Part shown: positions 33,626 through 42,737 of the stretch, piece after piece
Numbering within the stretch: the stretch's first letter is position 1
How the letters are laid out: each line of letters starts with the position of its first letter
DNA from: AP-15 sp963818695
Lineage (GTDB): Bacteria; Pseudomonadota; Alphaproteobacteria; ATCC43930; CGMCC-115725
NCBI GenBank assembly: GCA_963818695.1
Contig: CAWFTG010000002.1
Span: 1-64,000 of the forward strand
Reading direction: 5' to 3'
DNA: 64,000 nucleotides
Position numbers and translations under genes: made by a program
Notes under the pieces: generated by a model
The model's database searches: none
What the model saw: only the letters and a program-made list of their open reading frames with translations
Told to the model about the DNA's origin: nothing

Positions 33626-34360
33626 TCACTCGGCCTTTTCGAGGTCGATCAGGATCGCGTTGGCGGCAAGAAAGGCGATCATGATCGACAGAAAATAAAC
33701 CAGGTCGCGCAGATCGATGACGCCGCGCGTGATCGCGCTGAAATGGCCGAGGAAGCTCGTTTGCGCGACCCCGTGGATCAGCCATTCCGGCGCCCAACCC
33801 TGAAATACTCCAAGGACGATCGGCGAGCCCGCCACGGTAAACAAGAAGGCCAGCGCGGCGGTAACCACAAACGCGATGACCTGGTTCTTGGTCATCGCCG
33901 AAACGCAGGCGCCAACCGCCAGAAATGCCCCCGCCATCAGCCAGCTGGCGATGTAGCTGGCGAGGATCACGCCATTGTCCGGGTGGCCGAGAAAATTGAC
34001 GGTGATCCAAAATGGGAAGGTCAGGATCAGCGCGATGCCGGCAAAGCACCAAGCGGCGAGGAATTTCCCGGCCACCGCCTCGGTCATGCGGATCGGCAAG
34101 GTCAGAAACAGTTCAATCGTTCCGCTCCGGCGCTCCTCGGCCCACAGCCGCATCGACAGAGCCGGGATCAGCACGACGTAGAGCCAGGGATGAAAGGTGA
34201 AGAAGGGTTGGAGATCGGCTTGGCCCCGCTCGAAGAAGTTGCCGACGAAGAACGTCAGTATGCCCGCCATCACGAGAAAGATGACGATGAACACGTAGGC
34301 GAGCGGCGTCGCGAAATAGGCGGCCAGCTCGCGACGGAAGATGGTCAAGACGTTGCGCAT
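33626..34360 (-). CDS. GldF-like ABC transporter permease
   Basis: 244 residues with six predicted membrane helices. MRNVLTIFRRELAAYFATPL then AYVFIVIFLVMAGILTFFVG opens as in ABC-2/GldF permeases; LYVVLIPALSMRLWAEERRS and GTIELFLTLPIRMTEAVAGK form the conserved cytoplasmic elbow. It would form the channel with the ATPase encoded 4 bases upstream. In Bacteroidetes the Gld transporter serves gliding; in Proteobacteria the role is undefined and no gliding genes are visible. Confidence 0.88.
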   Translation of the reverse strand: MRNVLTIFRRELAAYFATPLAYVFIVIFLVMAGILTFFVGNFFERGQADLQPFFTFHPWLYVVLIPALSMRLWAEERRSGTIELFLTLPIRMTEAVAGKFLAAWCFAGIALILTFPFWITVNFLGHPDNGVILASYIASWLMAGAFLAVGACVSAMTKNQVIAFVVTAALAFLFTVAGSPIVLGVFQGWAPEWLIHGVAQTSFLGHFSAITRGVIDLRDLVYFLSIMIAFLAANAILIDLEKAE

Positions 34361-34364
34361 TGGA

Positions 34365-35321
34365 TTATACCGCAGCGGGCATTGGCTCGGGTGGGGCGGT
34401 GGTGATCTCACGAAAGACGTCGTCGAGCCGCCCGCGCTCCACCTGCAGGCCGGTGATGGTCCAGCCGCGGTTGCGGGCGAGATCAGCGATTTCGCCAACC
34501 ACCGGATGTCCGCCGCGCGGGAAAACGATGAGGCCGTCGCGTGCGGCGCCGCCGGCGGGCTCGACTGCCGCCACTCCGGGCAGCGCCGCCAGCTCGGCCC
34601 TGACATTCGCGTCCGCGCCGCCGGTGACACCGAGGCGAACAGCGTTGTGATGGTGCGAGCGCTGAGCGAGCTCTGCCGGTGTCCCGTCGGCGAGGATACG
34701 GCCGTGCGCAATGATAATTGCCCGGCTGCATACCGCTTCGACCTCCTCTAGCAGATGGGTCGAGATGATGATCGCCTTGTCCGGCCGCATCGCCGTGATG
34801 ACGGTTCGCATTTCGTATTTCTGGTTCGGATCGAGCCCGTCGGTCGGCTCGTCGAGGACCAGGACGTCGGGATCGTGCAGAAGGGCCTGCGCGACACCAA
34901 CACGGCGCTTATAGCCTTTCGACAAGGTTTCGATCGGCTGATGCATGACCTCGCCGATCCTGATCATCTCGACGACCCGACCGATGCGCCGTATTGCTTC
35001 GTCGCCCGAGAAACCTCGAATGTGGGCGATGAAGTCGAGAAAGTCGGCCGGCGTCATGTCCGGATAAGCCGGCGCACCCTCGGGAAGGTAACCGATATGG
35101 CGCTTCGCAGCGATCGCCTGCGTTGCGATGTCATAGCCGCAGATTATCGCCGTGCCGGCAGTAGGTGCGACAAAACCCGTGATCATCTTCATTGTTGTCG
35201 ATTTGCCGGCGCCGTTCGGGCCAAGAAATCCGAGCACTTGGCCTTGCGGCACGGTAAAGGAAACATCGTCGACGGCGATCAGCGGGCCGAACGATTTGAC
35301 GAGATGTCGGATCTCCAGCAT
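34365..35321 (-). CDS. GldA-like ABC transporter ATP-binding protein
   Basis: 318 residues. Walker A GPNGAGKST at 34-42, Q-loop region near 78-85 (GYLPEGAPAYPDMTPADF), signature LSKGYKRRVGVAQAL at 133-147, Walker B VLVLDEPTDGLD at 153-164 and the switch histidine in IISTHLLEEVEAV. A ~95-residue C-terminal extension (LGVTGGADANVRAELAALPG...) is typical of the GldA/NodI-like group. The ATG at 35321 is chosen because MLEIRHLVKSFG then starts the fold. First gene of the operon, divergent from the cyclase gene. Confidence 0.9.
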   Translation of the reverse strand: MLEIRHLVKSFGPLIAVDDVSFTVPQGQVLGFLGPNGAGKSTTMKMITGFVAPTAGTAIICGYDIATQAIAAKRHIGYLPEGAPAYPDMTPADFLDFIAHIRGFSGDEAIRRIGRVVEMIRIGEVMHQPIETLSKGYKRRVGVAQALLHDPDVLVLDEPTDGLDPNQKYEMRTVITAMRPDKAIIISTHLLEEVEAVCSRAIIIAHGRILADGTPAELAQRSHHHNAVRLGVTGGADANVRAELAALPGVAAVEPAGGAARDGLIVFPRGGHPVVGEIADLARNRGWTITGLQVERGRLDDVFREITTAPPEPMPAAV

Positions 35322-35440
35322 ACCAGCGCGCTCTCCGAAGGCGGCCTGTTTGTGCCTCCCCGCGGCGCGCCCCGATAAAGAAATCGGGCTCCCGTGACAA
35401 GAGATTTCGTAATCCAGCACTGCCGACCACGAGCTTTTCA

Positions 35441-37171
35441 ATGATCCGTCAACTGCGGCTTTTTTCCGGTCTGGTGATGCTCGCCTATGTGACGATGCAT
35501 CTCCTCAATCACGCTGTCGGCCTGATCTCGCTCCGGGCGATGGAGGACGTGCTGTGGTACATCTTCCGCGTCTGGTCGAACCGCCCGGCGCAGGCGCTGC
35601 TCTACGGCAGCTTCCTCGTCCATTACGGACTGTCGCTATGGGCCCTCTGGCAGCGGCGCAGCTTGCGGCTGCGGCCGTCGGAGCTCAGCCAGATCTTTCT
35701 CGGCTTTGCGATCCCGATCCTCCTCGCGCGCCATGTCGTCGGCACGCAAATCTCCGACGATTTCTTCCACACCGATACCGGCTATTACGCTTATCTACTT
35801 TGGGTTTATTTCGTCAGATCCCCCGGACACGGCTATTGGCAAATGCTGGCTCTGGTCGTCGCGTGGAGCCATGCGATGATCGGCTTACATTTCTGGCTGC
35901 GCGTGCGGCCCTGGTATTCGCGGCTCCAGCCGGTCGCGCTTGTGCTCGCGGTGCTCGTGCCGGTCATGTCCTTGCTCGGCATGATCGAAGCCGGCCGGCA
36001 TGTGGCGGCACTCGCGGCAGATCCGAATTGGACGCACGAAACCTTCGCCCGAATGACCCTGCCGTCGCCGGAAGCCGAGCGCGCCCTCCACCGGATCACC
36101 GACGAACTCAGCTGGTTTTTCGGCGGCGTCGTCGCCGCCGTTCTGCTGGCGCGAATCGCGCGCCGCGCCTGGCGCCGCCGTCACGGGGTCGTGCGGATCG
36201 GCTATTCCGACGGCCGCTACGTCGAGGTCACGCCCGGTACGAGCGTGCTCGAGGCGAGCCGGATGGCCGGGATCCCGCATGCCTCGGTATGCGGCGGCCG
36301 CGGCCGTTGCTCGACTTGCCGTGTGCGGGTGCGCGGCGAGGTGCACAGCATCGATCCGCCGACCGCCAACGAAATGCGCGTCCTGCGCCGCATCGGGGCG
36401 GGGGCCAACATCCGTCTCGCCTGCATGCTGCGCCCGCACGGCGCAGTCGAAGTGACCCCCCTGTTGCCACCGCTGGCGCTGCCCGCCGACGGACGGAGCC
36501 GGGTCGATTTCATGCAGGGCAGCGAGCGCGAGATCGCGATCCTGTTCGCCGACATCCGCGGCTTCACCGCGCTCGCCGAGGGCCGGCTCCCCTACGACGT
36601 CGTGTTTGTCCTCAACCGCTATTTCTCGGCGATGGGACGCGCAATCGAAAGCGCGGGCGGGCGCGTTGATAAGTTCCTCGGCGACGGAGTAATGGCGCTC
36701 TTCGGCATCGAACGCGGTGCGCAGGCCGGCTGCCGCGAGGCGCTCGCCGCCGCACGGCTGATGTCGGAGCGGTTGGCTGATCTCAATGCGTCGTTGCGGG
36801 CGGAGCTCGACCGCTCGCTGCGCATCGGCATCGGCATCCATTGCGGTCCGGTAATCGTCGGCGAGATGGGCTACGGCAGTGCCGCCGCGATCACCGCGAT
36901 CGGCGATGCTGTCAACACCGCCAGCCGGCTCGAAGAGCTCACCAAGGATTATGATTGCGAGCTCGTCGTATCCGACGAGACCGTGGCTCGAGCCGGTCTC
37001 GATTTTTCGGAATTTCCGCATCACGAGATCGAGATCCGCGGCAAGCGGGAGATGCTTGCGGTTACAACCTTCAATCGCGCCGCCGACCTGCCTTCTCCCG
37101 GCGCCACCCCGATCCGTCACAGCGAGCCGGCTGTCGCGACCCCCGCCGCTGTGCCCGCCGATCCCCGCTGA
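35441..37171 (+). CDS. Membrane-haem/2Fe-2S/adenylate cyclase fusion protein
   Basis: 576 residues in three parts. Residues 1-245: several membrane helices with histidines (H20, H24, H61, H98, H144, H150), resembling a dihaem cytochrome/fumarate-reductase-type anchor. Residues ~252-342: plant-type ferredoxin, with cysteines C284, C290, C293 and C328 (CGGRGRCSTC ... LAC). Residues ~362-545: class III nucleotide cyclase with metal Asp D371 (ILFADIRGFTAL) and D415 (DKFLGDGVMALFG), lysine K411, and N492/R496 in GDAVNTASRLE, so catalytically complete. Likely makes cAMP in response to redox state at the membrane. Alphaproteobacteria carry such fusions; the signal is unproven. Confidence 0.88.
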   Translation: MIRQLRLFSGLVMLAYVTMHLLNHAVGLISLRAMEDVLWYIFRVWSNRPAQALLYGSFLVHYGLSLWALWQRRSLRLRPSELSQIFLGFAIPILLARHVVGTQISDDFFHTDTGYYAYLLWVYFVRSPGHGYWQMLALVVAWSHAMIGLHFWLRVRPWYSRLQPVALVLAVLVPVMSLLGMIEAGRHVAALAADPNWTHETFARMTLPSPEAERALHRITDELSWFFGGVVAAVLLARIARRAWRRRHGVVRIGYSDGRYVEVTPGTSVLEASRMAGIPHASVCGGRGRCSTCRVRVRGEVHSIDPPTANEMRVLRRIGAGANIRLACMLRPHGAVEVTPLLPPLALPADGRSRVDFMQGSEREIAILFADIRGFTALAEGRLPYDVVFVLNRYFSAMGRAIESAGGRVDKFLGDGVMALFGIERGAQAGCREALAAARLMSERLADLNASLRAELDRSLRIGIGIHCGPVIVGEMGYGSAAAITAIGDAVNTASRLEELTKDYDCELVVSDETVARAGLDFSEFPHHEIEIRGKREMLAVTTFNRAADLPSPGATPIRHSEPAVATPAAVPADPR

Positions 37172-37254
37172 TGCTCGCCAAGAGTAGGACAAATTTTTCC
37201 AAGACGCCACAGTCGGGAACAGCAGAACCAGCAAGGATTTCCGAAGGTTTGGTT

Positions 37255-37273
37255 CAGGCTGCTGCCTGTTTGG
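37255..37273 (+). terminator. Possible terminator after cyclase gene
   Basis: CAGGC-TGCT-GCCTG at 37255-37268 followed by TTTGG, 84 bases after the cyclase stop and between convergent genes. The T-run is short. Confidence 0.35.
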
Positions 37274-37331
37274 TTCGTGGACATCAGCGAGAACAGCGAG
37301 TTTGAATATGTTCGTGTGAGTCCAGGAGATA

Positions 37332-38666
37332 TCAGGCCGCGATGGCCTCGGCATGGCTGAGAAAGCGGCGGTTTGGGGCGCTGCGCGGACGGGTCGCGAG
37401 GCGCTCGTGCGCCAGCGACAAGGCAATATCGCGCTGACCGGCGCGCACGGCGGCCGCGGTCAGGGTCCAGTCGACGATGTCGCGTTGCGCGTGGCTGCCG
37501 CCGATCTGCCATAGATCGACACGGACAGGCTGCAGCAACTCCACCGACTCGGCATAGGCGCCACGGTGAAACGCCGCGAGGCTCTCGACCACCGGAATGC
37601 CGACGGTGCGGTAGAGGGCGGCCGCTTCAAGACCGCTGGCCGCCGTCTCGCGCATCGCCCCGAGGCGCCGCTCGACCAGCGGTTCCCGGCCCGACCGCAA
37701 CTCGGCCATCGCCGCGTGTATGTCGGCGAAGACGAGGCATTTCCCGTCGGCGTGGTCCTGCCACAAATCCGCCTGCTCCGCCCAGCGGTCGCCGATGTCG
37801 CACCCCAATGTGTCGAGGCGCCACAAGAGAGCGGTGGCGTTGGTGAGGCTGAGGGCGACGGGGCGTTGCGTGGCGCGCATCGGCCCGTCATAGAGGGCGA
37901 GCGCGGCGTCGTATTGCCCCAGTTCGAGGTGAAACAGCGCCTTGTGCCACCAGATGTGGACCTGGTTCAGGTGGCCGGGGGTCGACCACAGCGCCTCGCG
38001 CGCCGCCATCCAGTCCAACCCGTCTTCCGGACGCCCGGTCATTTCCATCACATGCGCGACGGTATGGTGCGGCCAGAAGCTCAATGGTTCGAGTTCGGCG
38101 GCGGCGCGCAACTCGTCCTCGGCACGGGCGTAATCTCCGGCTTCCTCCAGCCCGAAGCCGTGGAAGGCCAGCAAGGTGCCGTAGCCCGGCTGGCTCTTGG
38201 ACCAGAATGGCAGAGCCCGCGCCGACCGATCGCGGACCCAAGGGAAGCGGCCGAGGAACCCGTCGATCAGCGCCGCGCCCTGATGGGCGACAAGATCGAA
38301 CGGGTACCGCATTAGGTGGCGATCCAAAACTGCAACGGCGGCCGCCCGAGAACCTTGAACCAAATAGGAGAGAGCGGCGAGGTGGGCTTGCTCACGCTCA
38401 TCCAACGTCAACGGCCGGACTGTTTCGACCAGTGTTTTGGCCTTGGTCAAGAAGCCAGGGTCGTTGGCCACGGCGAACACCCAGGCTTTTCCCAGATAGG
38501 CCATGGCGAAGTCGGGCGCGGCCTGACACGCCTCCTCGAATAGGCCGATGGCGTCACCGTGCACGAGGTTGAACGCTCGGACTGCTCGATCGTATGTGGT
38601 GACGGCTTCGGCGGTCGCGCCGGAAACGTAATGTCCCTGGGCATCCTGGATCATGGTTGGGTCCAT
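37332..38666 (-). CDS. Tetratricopeptide-repeat protein of TTC38 type
   Basis: 444 residues rich in helical repeats over the whole length. Repeats are visible as LFEEACQAAPDFAMAYLGKA, YARAEDELRAAAELEPLSFW and PHHTVAHVMEMTGRPEDGLD; FHGFGLEEAG and HLNQVHIWWHKALFHLELGQ match the TTC38-like family, which has no known enzymatic role. Domain coverage suggests a cytoplasmic scaffold. No signal peptide. The start MDPTMIQDAQG could equally use the second ATG four codons in. Confidence 0.78.
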   Translation of the reverse strand: MDPTMIQDAQGHYVSGATAEAVTTYDRAVRAFNLVHGDAIGLFEEACQAAPDFAMAYLGKAWVFAVANDPGFLTKAKTLVETVRPLTLDEREQAHLAALSYLVQGSRAAAVAVLDRHLMRYPFDLVAHQGAALIDGFLGRFPWVRDRSARALPFWSKSQPGYGTLLAFHGFGLEEAGDYARAEDELRAAAELEPLSFWPHHTVAHVMEMTGRPEDGLDWMAAREALWSTPGHLNQVHIWWHKALFHLELGQYDAALALYDGPMRATQRPVALSLTNATALLWRLDTLGCDIGDRWAEQADLWQDHADGKCLVFADIHAAMAELRSGREPLVERRLGAMRETAASGLEAAALYRTVGIPVVESLAAFHRGAYAESVELLQPVRVDLWQIGGSHAQRDIVDWTLTAAAVRAGQRDIALSLAHERLATRPRSAPNRRFLSHAEAIAA

Positions 38667-38678
38667 TGCTTTGAAGTC

Positions 38679-38870
38679 TCACTCAGCTGCCCACTGCAGC
38701 GTCTCGACCGATTGGCCGAGAGTGTCGCCAACCTCAGCGATGGCCGCAGCGATCGAATCGGGCCCGAAGGGGCCAGCTCCGGTAATGTGCAGACGACGAT
38801 AGATTTCGGCTTGCGCATAGCGCCGAACGCCTCTCGGCATGTTCATCTGTTCAACGACCGTTGAGTTCAC
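38679..38870 (-). CDS. Small hypothetical protein
   Basis: 63 residues, MNSTVVEQMNMPRGVRRYAQ... ending VETLQWAAE, 12 bases upstream of the TTC38-like gene on the same strand. It has a mixed helical composition and no motif I recognise. It could be a real small partner gene or an open upstream stretch. Confidence 0.3.
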   Translation of the reverse strand: MNSTVVEQMNMPRGVRRYAQAEIYRRLHITGAGPFGPDSIAAAIAEVGDTLGQSVETLQWAAE

Positions 38871-38898
38871 GGCACCAATATATCGAGAAAATCGCCTT

Positions 38899-40446
38899 TC
38901 AGGCGTAATAGTCGGACGCGACGGTCTCGTCGAGCGGCGTCCTCTGCGCGGCTATTGCGTCGAACACCGGGGTCAGAACGATCGTCACCAGGATGTTGAG
39001 GATTACGGTGTATAGGGCTGTGTAACCCGGGAAGGTATAGCCGGCCAATTGCAGCGGATAGGTCGGCGTGAGGTTCACTGCCGCGGCCATTCCGGTACCG
39101 AAGGTGATCCCGACAGCCCAGCCGACCAGCAGTGCCCAGTCATTGAACCAGCGCGTATAGGCGCCGACGATTACTGCCGGCAACGTTTGAATAATCCAGA
39201 TGCCGCCCAATAGCTGCAGATAAATGGCATATTGCGTCGGCACAAAGATGATGAACACGAGGGCGCCGAATTTGACGATCAGCGACACCCACTTTGCCAT
39301 TTGCGCTTCCTGCTTGTCGGTCGGATTCCGGTTGATGAACTCACGGTGGATATTGCGCGTGTAAAGGTTTGCCGCGGCGATCGACATGATCGCTGCCGGC
39401 ACCAAGGCTCCGATCCCGATCCCGGCAAAGGCGATGCCGACAAACCACGACGGGAAGCTGTGCAGGAACAGCGCCGGGACCGCAAAGTTGTTGCCGAACT
39501 GCTTGAAGCCGGCGGCGTACTCGGGAAGACCAGCGACCCCGGCGGCGATGGTGAAGAAGCCGACGAGCGCGAGCAAACCGAGCATGAAGGAATAGCCGGG
39601 CAGCAGCGCGGCATTGCGGCGGACGGCGCGGCCGCTGCTGGCGCTCAGAATTCCCGTAACCGAGTGAGGATAGAGGAACAGCGCGAGCGCCGAGCCGAAG
39701 GCCAATGTCGCATAGGCGCTATAGGCGCCTGTGGTATTGGGTCCGGGGGCCGCCAGCAGCAATTTCGGCGGCGGGACCGCTGCGAAAATCTTGCCGAAAC
39801 CGCCCAACTCGATCGGAATGACGATTACGGCGGCGAAGGCGGTCAGATAGATCAGGATATCCTTGACGATAGCGATCGAAGCAGGCGCGCGCAGACCGCT
39901 CGAATACGTGAAGGCGGCAAGGATCACGAATGCGATGATCAATGGCAGGTCGGCCGCAAAGCCCGTACCCGAAACGCCGAGGGCGCCGATCACGACCTGC
40001 AGGCCGACGAGTTGCAAGGCAATGTAAGGCATGGTCGCGACGATGCCGGTAATCGTCACCGCCAAGGCGAGCCAGCGGTTTCCGAAGCGGCCCCGCACGA
40101 AATCGCCCGCCGTGATGTAGTGGTGCTTGTGGCAGACGTACCAGATGCGCGGGAAGACGAGAAAAAAGATCGGGTAGGCCACAATCGTATAGGGCACCGC
40201 GAAGAAAGCGACGGCGCCCGCGCCGAAGGCGAGTGCCGGAACGGCAATGAAAGTATAGGCCGTGTAAAGATCGCCGCCGATGAGGAACCAGGTGACGACA
40301 GTGCCGAAGCGCCGTCCACCGAGCCCCCATTCGTGCAGCAAGTCGAGATCGCCTCTGCGCCATTTGGCCGCGGCGAAGCCCAACCAGGTAATAAAGCCAA
40401 ACACAGCTATGAAAATAATCAGGGCAATCCAGTTAACGTGCTGCAC
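38899..40446 (-). CDS. Sodium:solute symporter family protein (MctP-like)
   Basis: 515 residues, about 13 membrane helices, GTG start. Features: FGFITWLGFAAAKWRRGDLD, EWGLGGRRFGTVVTWFLIGG, DLYTAYTFIAVPALAFGAGA and YITAGDFVRGRFGNRWLALA at the N-terminal half; SSGRAVRRNAALLPGYSFML further on. This set, with the paired DUF3311 gene upstream, is the layout of monocarboxylate permease MctP of rhizobia. Likely takes up lactate, pyruvate or similar acids with a cation. Substrate is inferred from family only. Confidence 0.88.
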   Translation of the reverse strand: MQHVNWIALIIFIAVFGFITWLGFAAAKWRRGDLDLLHEWGLGGRRFGTVVTWFLIGGDLYTAYTFIAVPALAFGAGAVAFFAVPYTIVAYPIFFLVFPRIWYVCHKHHYITAGDFVRGRFGNRWLALAVTITGIVATMPYIALQLVGLQVVIGALGVSGTGFAADLPLIIAFVILAAFTYSSGLRAPASIAIVKDILIYLTAFAAVIVIPIELGGFGKIFAAVPPPKLLLAAPGPNTTGAYSAYATLAFGSALALFLYPHSVTGILSASSGRAVRRNAALLPGYSFMLGLLALVGFFTIAAGVAGLPEYAAGFKQFGNNFAVPALFLHSFPSWFVGIAFAGIGIGALVPAAIMSIAAANLYTRNIHREFINRNPTDKQEAQMAKWVSLIVKFGALVFIIFVPTQYAIYLQLLGGIWIIQTLPAVIVGAYTRWFNDWALLVGWAVGITFGTGMAAAVNLTPTYPLQLAGYTFPGYTALYTVILNILVTIVLTPVFDAIAAQRTPLDETVASDYYA

Positions 40447-40497
40447 AGTCTTCCTCCTCCCCTTTTTGGCTCTCGCTTGCGAGTCTATGTCATCGCG

Positions 40498-40704
40498 TCA
40501 GTCTTCCGTCACAAAGTACACGATAGCAGTAAGCCCGGCGCCGATGATTATCCAAAGCAGCTGATACCAGTAGAAGAACGGCAGGCCAGCCCAATAGGGT
40601 TCTGCTTTGTTGTAGAAGGGTGGCCAGAGTACAGCGACGAATTGGACAAAAAGCAGCAGGTACCACCAGCTCCACCCACTGCGCTTCTTACTTGGCTCGA
40701 ACAT
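40498..40704 (-). CDS. DUF3311 small membrane protein
   Basis: 68 residues with two membrane helices (WWYLLLFVQFVAVLWPPF and LLWIIIGAGLTAIVYFV) separated by the conserved PPFYNKAEPYWAGLPFFYWY. DUF3311 proteins are encoded directly before sodium:solute symporters, as here (51-base gap), and probably act as a small subunit. The ATG at 40704 starts MFEPSKKRSGWSWWY; a start nine codons upstream is also open. Confidence 0.88.
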   Translation of the reverse strand: MFEPSKKRSGWSWWYLLLFVQFVAVLWPPFYNKAEPYWAGLPFFYWYQLLWIIIGAGLTAIVYFVTED

Positions 40705-40886
40705 GGGTCCCCCAAAGCCGGATACCGTCACGGAGCCGCGAACCCACGGCAGCTAATCGCACCGTTCCAACCGATACTCCGCTATCGACCAGGCGTTCAA
40801 GCGCGGTCAATATCACCAAGGTGCTGAGGCTCTGGACCCGCTGGATCACGGAAATGAAGACGGCACGAAACGGGCGCCGATCCCCA

Positions 40887-41561
40887 CTAGCGCAAGCTTT
40901 GTCCCCAGCCGAGGCGGATGCGGCCGATTGCCATCACGACGGCAGCCTGGGTTGGCTCGACGACCGGGATCTGGACTGCCTCTTCGAGATCGGCGCGGTA
41001 GCGGGCCATACCGGCGCAGCCCATGACCAGCACGTCGGCGCCGTGTTGGTCACGCAACTGGCGGCCGATCTCGATCATCCGCGACAGCGTTCCGCGGCCA
41101 TCGGCGAGTTCGGTGACGCCGAGGCCGATCGGCAGATCGCCGGCGAGCCGCTGCCCCATTCCCATCGCGGCGATGTAGCGCAGATGCCGCGGCACCGAGC
41201 GAGCCAGGATCGAGATCACGGCAAAGCGGTGGCCGAGGGTCAAAGCGGCCAGTATCCCACATTCCGCGATGCCGAGCACGGGCTTCGCAGTCACCTCGCG
41301 CGCCGAGAATAGCCCCGGATCGCTGAAGCAGGCAATGACAAAAGCAGCTGTTTCGGGCTCGGCGTCCCGGATCGCGCGACACAGCGGCGCGATGACGGCG
41401 TCCGCGTCGCTCTGGCTTTCGACGGCGGGCGGTCCTTCGCGGAGCGTCATGCAATCGATACCGGGCCCGCCGGTGATCCGCAGCGGGGCCATCGCGTCAT
41501 TGATCGCGCGCGTGACAGCGTCGGTGGAATTCGGGTTGATCACCAGGATACGGTCCGGCAT
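40887..41561 (-). CDS. Aspartate/glutamate (hydantoin) racemase family protein
   Basis: 224 residues. The two catalytic cysteines of the superfamily are present: C78 in FVIACFSDPGLFSAREV and C182 in VLVMGCAGMARYRA. The start RILVINPNSTDAVTRAINDA is the characteristic family opening. KPVLGIAECGILAALTLGHR and FAVISILARSVPRHLRYI fit hydantoin-racemase-like members. Likely racemises an amino acid derivative; substrate unknown. Could be functionally linked with the transporter gene downstream, but the 180-base gap argues for its own promoter. Confidence 0.85.
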   Translation of the reverse strand: MPDRILVINPNSTDAVTRAINDAMAPLRITGGPGIDCMTLREGPPAVESQSDADAVIAPLCRAIRDAEPETAAFVIACFSDPGLFSAREVTAKPVLGIAECGILAALTLGHRFAVISILARSVPRHLRYIAAMGMGQRLAGDLPIGLGVTELADGRGTLSRMIEIGRQLRDQHGADVLVMGCAGMARYRADLEEAVQIPVVEPTQAAVVMAIGRIRLGWGQSLR

Positions 41562-41599
41562 CGGACTATTCCTACAGCTGGCTGGACTAGCCGGACAAA

Positions 41600-42052
41600 T
41601 TAACCCGACGCGCCCGATTGTCGCGCTTTTTTGCTGAAGGCCGGCGCGACGAGGCTCGCCAGTTCGCGGGGACGGCCATCCTCGCCGACCGCGACAAAGG
41701 TGAACTCGGCCTTAGGCACCTTGACCCGCTCGCCTTGGCCCTGGCGCAGCACCCACACCTCGACGTCGAGTGTGATCGAGGTCCGCCCCGTGCGCGTGAC
41801 CTCGGTGTAGCAGCAGACAGTGTCGCCGACATGCACCGGGTGAAGGAAGGTGATGTTCGAGACGGAGACGGTCACGACACGCCCGCCGGCATGCGGCGTC
41901 GCCGACATCTTTCCGGCGGAATCCATCAGCGCCATGATCCAGCCGCCGAAGATATCCCCCTTCGGATTACAGTCGGCGGGCATCGCCAGGGTCCGCGAGG
42001 CCAGCTCTCCCTTGGGCTCGGTCGAATTCCGTCGCCTTTCTCTGGAACGCAT
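41600..42052 (-). CDS. Acyl-CoA thioesterase (YciA-type hot-dog)
   Basis: 150 residues. ELASRTLAMPADCNPKGDIF, GGWIMALMDSAGKMSATPHA, GRVVTVSVSNITFLHPVHVG and DTVCCYTEVTRTGRTSITLD follow the single hot-dog fold of YciA/BACH proteins, including the catalytic Asp in MALMDSAG and the N-terminal CoA-contact AMPADxNPxGDIFGG. Hydrolyses acyl-CoA thioesters in the cytoplasm. Start alternatives at 42058 and 42052 differ by two codons. Confidence 0.9.
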   Translation of the reverse strand: MRSRERRRNSTEPKGELASRTLAMPADCNPKGDIFGGWIMALMDSAGKMSATPHAGGRVVTVSVSNITFLHPVHVGDTVCCYTEVTRTGRTSITLDVEVWVLRQGQGERVKVPKAEFTFVAVGEDGRPRELASLVAPAFSKKARQSGASG

Positions 42053-42282
42053 CGCCATCTCCAGCTGCGGATCTCGGCAGATTATGTTGCGTGCAGCATC
42101 AAGTTTCCAAAGTGCTGGCAGAAGCATGAAGCTTCATGTTGCGATGCATAAAATTTAGACATCGCCTGGCGGTTTGATTACCGATGACGAAGTGTTCGCC
42201 TTACGAGGCGGACGACCGCGTTTGGGTTCACTCTTTGCAACCCGTGCCGTGGATCTACAACGCGGCGCGGCGCGAAACGTTA

Positions 42283-42715
42283 TGCGTGCAAAATTTCGGC
42301 GGGCGATGATGCTGAGCCTCGACCGCGAGTCCTTCTTCGATATTCTCGCCGAGGGAAACGGCGACATCGGCGGGGCAATGGAGCCGCCGCCGGCCGGGAT
42401 TTGGGGCATGCCGCCCGAGTTTTTGAAAACCGTGCCGGGCTATGATCCTACGAGAATTATGGCTGCGGCTCGGAACGCAACTACACCGGTTACTGTAACC
42501 CGGAACTCGAACAGCAGTTCGCTCGCAATCAACGGAAGCCGACCCGGAGAAGCGCCGCAAGCTGGTCTGGGAGGTCGACAAGAAATTGCAGGGAGGATGG
42601 GGCGCGTCCGATCATTTACCATTTCCGCGCCGCGACCTGCTGGCAGCCCAAAGTCAAGGGGCTGACGATCATGGTCAATACCCAATACAATGGCTACCTT
42701 TGGCTGGACGAGTAG
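42283..42715 (+). pseudogene. Peptide/nickel-type ABC substrate-binding protein remnant
   Basis: Two pieces of an SBP_bac_5 protein. The first reads RRAMMLSLDRESFFDILAEG, NGDIGGAMEPPPAGIWGMPP and EFLKTVPGYDP. It jumps directly to the far C-terminal part, YGCGSERNYTGYCNPELEQQ, then EADPEKRRKLVWEVDKKLQ and EDGARPIIYHFRAATCW with the end at 42715. Between them well over a hundred residues are missing, the first ~300 residues are absent, and three frame changes are needed. Not functional. It lies between the thioesterase and the LLM oxidoreductase. Confidence 0.82.
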
Positions 42716-42737
42716 GCGGCATCAAAAGGAGCGGCGG

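Noticed and set aside
35885..37426. Open frame of 513 residues on the minus strand over the cyclase gene
   Set aside because: Antisense to the cyclase with conserved catalytic residues; no domain recognisable.
39232..40827. Open frame of 531 residues on the plus strand over the symporter gene
   Set aside because: Antisense to a complete membrane transporter and DUF3311 gene; composition is that of a mirror frame.
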